A stretch of DNA of 64,000 bases from Streptomyces sp. DG2A-72. GTDB lineage: Bacteria > Actinomycetota > Actinomycetes > Streptomycetales > Streptomycetaceae. The DNA lies in contig NZ_JASTLC010000001.1 of assembly GCF_030499575.1 (NCBI RefSeq), forward strand, positions 930,001 to 994,000. The letters run 5' to 3'. The translations under genes and the position numbers were made by a program. Shown piece after piece: positions 61,301 through 64,000 of this stretch (position 1 is its first letter; each line of letters opens with the position of its first letter). The notes under the pieces are model-generated. The model was not told where the DNA came from. It saw only the letters and a program-made list of their open reading frames with translations, and did not search any database.

Positions 61301-62645
61301 GGGCCACGGTCAGGACGCCGCCGCGACTGCGTAGTTCGTTCACCGTCCGGCTGAAGGACCGTTCGGCGGACACGACGTGATCGGCGAGGGCGGTGAAGTC
61401 GCCGAGCGAGGGATCGTCCGTCACGACGACCCGGAGTCCGGCCCGCCGTGCCGCGTCCAGGACGGGCTCGGCCCAGGGGTCCGCGGCGCCGTCGGGGGTG
61501 TGCAGCGCGCTCGGGTGCAGGAACACGGTGGTGACCGTCCCCAGCTGCCGCATGCGTTCCATGTGGCGGACCAGTACGCCGGTGCGGGCTAGCGCGCAGC
61601 CCAGTGCGGCGTGGAAGGCGGCGGGTCCGTAGCGGGCCGCTTTCGGGGAGCCCGCGAGGACCGCTTCGGCCGCCTCGGTGCCGTCGTGCTTCACCAGCAG
61701 CGTCACGGCCGCGCCGACCACGCTGCCCGTCTCGGCGTGGACCGCGTACTCGTGCGCCGGGGTGGTGCGTAGCGGTGGGCGCGGGAACCGCTCCGGGGAC
61801 ACGTCCTCCCGCTCGGGTCCGCAGACCCGGTCGTGGACCGCGTCGAACGCGGCCGCGCGTGCGACCGCCTCCGCGAGCTGAACCGAGCGCAGGCCCGCGT
61901 CGAGCACGAGGGACATCGGGGTGCGGCCCGCGCCATGGACCGCCGCGTTCGACACGGCCAGGATCAGATCCATGCGGGAGAACCCGAACCGTTCGCGCAG
62001 CCAGGCGCGGAAGCGGGGGTTCTCGCGCAGCAGGGTCACCACCGCCGTGATGGCCCGGGGCGAGTGCGGCAGTCGCAGGACGGAGCCGGTCACCGAGACC
62101 ACGACGCCCGCCGCGTCGGCCGCGAGTGCCGCCGCGCTGGTCCGTACGAGGGCGGGGTCGCCGGGATGCGTGAATTCCTCCGTCGGTTCGTCCGCCGGCT
62201 CCAGCCCGTGTTCGGCGGCGAGCGCGTGCGCTTTCTGCTCCACCCGCTCGGACACGGCCGCCTCACTCGCGGCCACGACCAGCCGGGCGAGGCCGCCGTC
62301 CCAGTAGGCATAGGCCACGTCCGGCCGTTCCGCCAGCGCCGTGGCCACCTTCCGCGCCGCCTTGGCCGTCCCGCCCGCCCGCCGCACCCGCTCCGGCTCG
62401 GCCGGCCGGAGCGGCAGATGGCTCCGGTCACCGGACCGCCAGGTGTGGTCACCGCCCGGCAGCGCCCGGCGGGCCACCCGCGTCACCCTGACGGCCGCGT
62501 CCGCCCCTCGCACACCGGCCCGCGCCGTCCCGGCCACCGCCCCGGCGGCCACACCCACACCGGGCGCGGCCCCACGAACCAGCAACCGCGGCCCCGCCAG
62601 TACCGCACCGGACAGGACCGTGGCAGCCCCCGTCAGCACTCCCAT
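58377..62645 (-). CDS. long P-type cation ATPase (CtpI-like)
   Basis: The 1422-residue protein has a normal P-type ATPase in its second half: ALTGESLPAEKQ (actuator TGES), the membrane PEGLPLVATVAQLAAARRL, the phosphorylation site D908 in TICFDKTGTLTEN, KGAPEIVLPAC in the N domain and MVGDGANDAAAIRAADIG. The PEGLP signature is of the Ca2+/P2 type rather than CPx, so it is not a copper pump. The first 650 residues are unusual: an HMA-like stretch (RPDVAYAYWDGGLARLVVAA), then membrane parts and a degenerate P-type-like module (VVVTDDPSLGDFTALADHVVSAERSF) that lacks DKTGT. Mycobacterial CtpI has this double architecture. The ion is unknown. Confidence 0.88.
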   Translation of the reverse strand: MGVLTGAATVLSGAVLAGPRLLVRGAAPGVGVAAGAVAGTARAGVRGADAAVRVTRVARRALPGGDHTWRSGDRSHLPLRPAEPERVRRAGGTAKAARKVATALAERPDVAYAYWDGGLARLVVAASEAAVSERVEQKAHALAAEHGLEPADEPTEEFTHPGDPALVRTSAAALAADAAGVVVSVTGSVLRLPHSPRAITAVVTLLRENPRFRAWLRERFGFSRMDLILAVSNAAVHGAGRTPMSLVLDAGLRSVQLAEAVARAAAFDAVHDRVCGPEREDVSPERFPRPPLRTTPAHEYAVHAETGSVVGAAVTLLVKHDGTEAAEAVLAGSPKAARYGPAAFHAALGCALARTGVLVRHMERMRQLGTVTTVFLHPSALHTPDGAADPWAEPVLDAARRAGLRVVVTDDPSLGDFTALADHVVSAERSFSRTVNELRSRGGVLTVARPSSADDTDTLSGLLAGDVAVALADGDAAVAWGADVVAPGGLADVWRLLAAVPVARKVGRRSQTLARSGAALSGLLVAVGESGRSTRSPLPGLRHVPVDASAAVALLSGARAAVGVAATRAPRPRARVAWHELKAKDVRQRLEHRLEEPPTLAAEATSKVREAAETVGRLPVFAPAKGALRLGRAVRGELDDPLTPVLAVGSAASAILGSVVDALLVVGALDLNALVGGIQRLRAERALSGLLAEQKQKARVAPDGTSDHPHTVDAARLTPGDVIELQADDVVPADARLLWEDGLEVDESALTGESLPAEKQTAPTPRAPVADRSCMVYEGTTVVAGQARAVVVETGDHTEAARAVHLAARKPPAAGVQARLQELTRKALPLTMAGGAAVTGLALLRGTPIRRAVSGGVAVAVAAVPEGLPLVATVAQLAAARRLSKRGVLVRTPRTLEALGRMDTICFDKTGTLTENKLRLVRVTDPDGTARKPDEAVDTATLRVAARACPEPEEGPHQPVHSTDEAVLDAAGRDPEWEQTEGRPFEAGRGYAGAVGHAADGIREFVVKGAPEIVLPACRDLPEHASRTAQSLARDGLRVLAVARRRLGADEKDADVCEEPLSELEFTGLLALADVPRETSTALVHGLREAGVRPVMLTGDHPQTARAIAIELGWPDDTAVVTGDELAAADRSERARMLRDVDVVARVAPEQKLQVVEALMDAGRVVGMVGDGANDAAAIRAADIGVGISARGSAAARNAADLVLTHDDLTVLVEAVVEGRALWHSVADAIAILIGGNAGEVGFGILGTLLAGAAPLSTRQMLLVNLFTDLFPAMAVAVTPQKEGETDVSAPLGKTLLGTPLMRQIRHRALTTCLGAVVAWLIGRFTPGSARRTTTMALCAVVGTQLAQTLADRSGSPLVRVTSFGSAAALVLLVQTPGVSNALGCTPLGPVAWAGVVAAIVLAVTGQRLMPELEQAVVRLSR

Positions 62646-62653
62646 GACTCACC

Positions 62654-63175
62654 TCAGCTCTTCGTGCTCGCGCGCTTCGACGCTGTGCTCCGGCTCTTCG
62701 GCGCGCTCTTGCCGCCGCCGGCGGCGGACGTCGACCGGGTGCTCGACGTCTTGCGGGTACCGCCGGACGTCTTGCGGGTGCCCGTGGACGACTTTCCGCC
62801 GCGGCTGGATGTCGTACGACGGCCGGGGGCCGACGTGCTACTGCTGCTGGACGACGTACGACCGCTGCGTGCCGTCGTCTTCTGGTCGCCTGTCTCTTCG
62901 CTCCCGCCGGGCTTGGGCTGGGTCAGCCAGACCACTGCCGCCCCCGTGAGGGCGATGGGCCATTCGACGATGCCCGCGACCCCGAGGAGCCCGGCCCCGG
63001 TGTACGCGACCATGCGCCGGCCGCGCGGTGACACGGCGCCGACCGCGTCCAGCGTGCCTTCGGCCGCCTTGGTCACCGCACCGGCGCCGGGGACCCTGCG
63101 CAGCGCCGACGCGGTGGTCTGCAACGGTTCGCGCAGTGGTTCCGGAAGATCGAGCGACGGCTTCTGCCGTGTCAT
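62654..63175 (-). CDS. membrane protein with Ser/Thr/Lys-rich tail
   Basis: The 173-residue protein begins MTRQKPSLDLPEPLREPLQT, has two short membrane helices (about 60-90, RMVAYTGAGLLGVAGIVEWP), and a tail from about 105 of repeated SSS, TRKTS and KST-like units rich in Ser, Thr, Arg and Lys, low-complexity and positively charged. It is nine bases upstream of the P-ATPase gene and surely cotranscribed. It may anchor or assist the ATPase, or bind nucleic acid or wall polymer. No family is known to me. Confidence 0.75.
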   Translation of the reverse strand: MTRQKPSLDLPEPLREPLQTTASALRRVPGAGAVTKAAEGTLDAVGAVSPRGRRMVAYTGAGLLGVAGIVEWPIALTGAAVVWLTQPKPGGSEETGDQKTTARSGRTSSSSSSTSAPGRRTTSSRGGKSSTGTRKTSGGTRKTSSTRSTSAAGGGKSAPKSRSTASKRASTKS

Positions 63176-63281
63176 GACTCTCGATGCCTCCCTCACAGAT
63201 CGGCTCTCTCTTCACGGCCGGGTTCCCGCGAAACGGAACGTCACCCGTGCGGAGGGTGGCAGGCAACGAACGCGCCGGCCC

Positions 63282-63295
63282 TGGAAGCGCTCCCA
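63282..63295. promoter_or_regulatory. CebR-like operator TGGAAGCGCTCCCA
   Basis: This differs in one base from the perfect CebR palindrome TGGGAGCGCTCCCA. It lies 107 bases upstream of the small basic protein start and 222 bases upstream of the pectate lyase start. Confidence 0.6.
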
Positions 63296-63321
63296 CACCC
63301 TCGCCCCGTCCGGCGTGGCGC

Positions 63322-63528
63322 TCACCTGGGGTGTTCGAATGTGTTCTGCGCGAAGCGTTGACTAGAAAGCGCTTGCCCTCTACGTTCCGTTCAGCAGGCT
63401 GACCGGCTGACGCCCCCTCAGGCCGGAATCAGCGGCATGCCCCAGCGCAGCGTTCAGAATGACGTACGTCATTCACAGATACGACCAGTCAAGGCAACGC
63501 GAAGGGACGCACCCGCATGCGTACAGGC
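63322..63528 (+). promoter_or_regulatory. pectate lyase promoter region (right copy of duplicated segment)
   Basis: This segment, from GGGGTGTTCGAATGTGTTCT through CGAAGCGTTGACTAG to the ribosome binding site GAAGGGACGC and ATG CGT ACA GGC, is the intact copy of the repeat whose left copy ends at the P-ATPase stop. TTGACT at 63358-63363 may be a -35 box. Confidence 0.7.
63366..63374. promoter_or_regulatory. LacI-type box AAAGCGCTT
   Basis: A short exact palindrome with the LacI core AGCGCT lies in the pectate lyase promoter region, in the part shared with the orphan copy at 58172-58376, where it has been lost. Confidence 0.55.
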
Positions 63529-64000
63529 CCCCTCCGTACACACGCGCAAAGAACCACCCTGGTGACGGCCGCAGCGGCCGCTCTCGCGACGGCTGCCGCC
63601 CTCGCCCTTCCCCAGTCGGCGGGCGCCGCCGAGACCTCGCCGGTCGGATTCGGCGCCGGCACGACCGGCGGCGGCAGCGCCTCCGCGGTCACCGTCTCGA
63701 CGCTGAGCGCCTTCAAGACGGCCGTCACCGGCAGCGCGGCCAAGGTCGTCCGGGTGAACGGCCTGATCTCGCTGAGCGGTCAGGTGGACGTCGGCTCCAA
63801 CACCACGGTCCTGGGCGTCGGTTCGTCCTCCGGGTTCACCGGCGGCGGGCTGCGGCTGAAGGAGGTGACGAACGTCGTCATCCGCAATCTCAACATCAGC
63901 AAGCCGGTCGCGCCCGCCGACGGCATCACCGTCCAGAAGTCGACGAAGGTCTGGATCGACCACAACTCCTTCTCGGCGGACCGCGAGCACGACAAGGACT
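63517..64000 (+). CDS. secreted pectate lyase (PL1), cut by window edge
   Basis: The visible 161 residues begin MRTGPLRTHAQRTTLVTAAA, a signal peptide likely cut at SAGAAE, then TVSTLSAFKTAVTGSAAKVVRVNGLISLSGQ and VDVGSNTTVLGVGSSSGFTGGGLRLKEVTNVVIRNLNISKP, the start of a right-handed beta-helix. STKVWIDHNSFSADREHDKD gives the Ca2+-site region of pectate lyase family 1. It cleaves polygalacturonate outside the cell. RBS GAAGGGACGC precedes ATG 63517. Likely controlled by a LacI-type regulator. Confidence 0.9.
   Translation, partial: MRTGPLRTHAQRTTLVTAAAAALATAAALALPQSAGAAETSPVGFGAGTTGGGSASAVTVSTLSAFKTAVTGSAAKVVRVNGLISLSGQVDVGSNTTVLGVGSSSGFTGGGLRLKEVTNVVIRNLNISKPVAPADGITVQKSTKVWIDHNSFSADREHDKD

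Noticed and set aside
1..64000. CRISPR arrays, tRNA or rRNA genes, prophage or integrase, transposase genes
   Set aside because: No evenly spaced repeats, no cloverleaf-like segments and no matching proteins were seen. Small mobile repeats exist but have no genes.

Overview
This is a very GC-rich window of ordinary Actinobacteria DNA. The gene families (SpoIIE-type phosphatase fused to an anti-sigma-type ATPase, DUF6332, DUF6214, DUF6421, DUF5134, mycothiol-dependent isomerase family, DUF6986, deazaflavin-dependent reductase), the frequent GTG and TTG starts, and several dispersed repeats that I know from Streptomyces all point to a Streptomyces chromosome. I see no phage, integrase, transposase, tRNA or rRNA gene and no CRISPR array.

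Layout. 1-3.5 kb: the start of an unidentified minus-strand gene, then a translationally coupled pair, a PAS/GAF/PP2C/ATPase phosphatase and a LacI-type sensor domain without a DNA-binding domain. 3.7-8.7 kb: MFS exporter, acyltransferase-3 membrane protein, GNAT, methyltransferase, mycothiol-family protein, MarR repressor. 8.8-12.6 kb: DHA2 exporter divergent from MarR across a clear operator, DUF6332, and a NarL-type two-component system. 12.6-14.8 kb is decayed: the C-terminal half of an MMPL transporter, head-to-head with a frameshifted BTAD (AfsR/SARP-like) regulator. 14.8-21.6 kb: TetR with a repeated upstream motif, deazaflavin-type reductase, geranylgeranyl-reductase-like flavoprotein, M20 dipeptidase, kinase-like protein, P-loop kinase-Nudix fusion, small secreted protein. 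21.7-29.5 kb: small Cys protein, remnant of an alpha-galactosidase, ROK kinase divergent from a LacI regulator, GGCT-like protein, membrane Ser/Thr kinase, DUF6986 aldolase-like enzyme. 29.7-36.3 kb: secreted endonuclease/exonuclease/phosphatase, etfBA, flavin reductase, damaged thioredoxin/DUF4395 pair, PlsC, B3/B4-domain protein, transglutaminase-like protein. 36.3-45.7 kb: a dead surface-protein gene, a three-gene operon DUF6421-SDR-threonine-aldolase-like joined by 4-base overlaps, GDPD, GNATs, VOC proteins (one split by a short palindromic insert), aldo/keto reductase. 45.9-57 kb: DUF5134-M56 protease pair, PAP2, HAD, TetR, divergent secreted LVIVD and DUF305 proteins, DUF6214, ferredoxin-NADP reductase, nucleobase permease, and ArsR divergent from an old-yellow-enzyme homologue. 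57-64 kb: secreted esterase, a very long P-type ATPase with a small basic partner, and the 5' part of a pectate lyase.

The window is rich in divergent regulator/target pairs with readable operators (MarR, LacI, ArsR, TetR). It is also unusually rich in damaged genes: MMPL, BTAD, alpha-galactosidase, thioredoxin, DUF4395, a surface protein, a VOC gene, and a lost pectate-lyase paralogue of which only the promoter and four codons remain. Some of the single-base shifts lie in G runs and could be assembly errors; the large deletions, stop codons and the repeat insertion cannot be explained that way.

The most unusual items are the HTH-less LacI sensor coupled to a PP2C phosphatase, the DUF6421-SDR-aldolase operon, the orphan pectate-lyase promoter ending exactly at the P-ATPase stop codon, and the VOC gene broken by a roughly 38-bp palindromic element.
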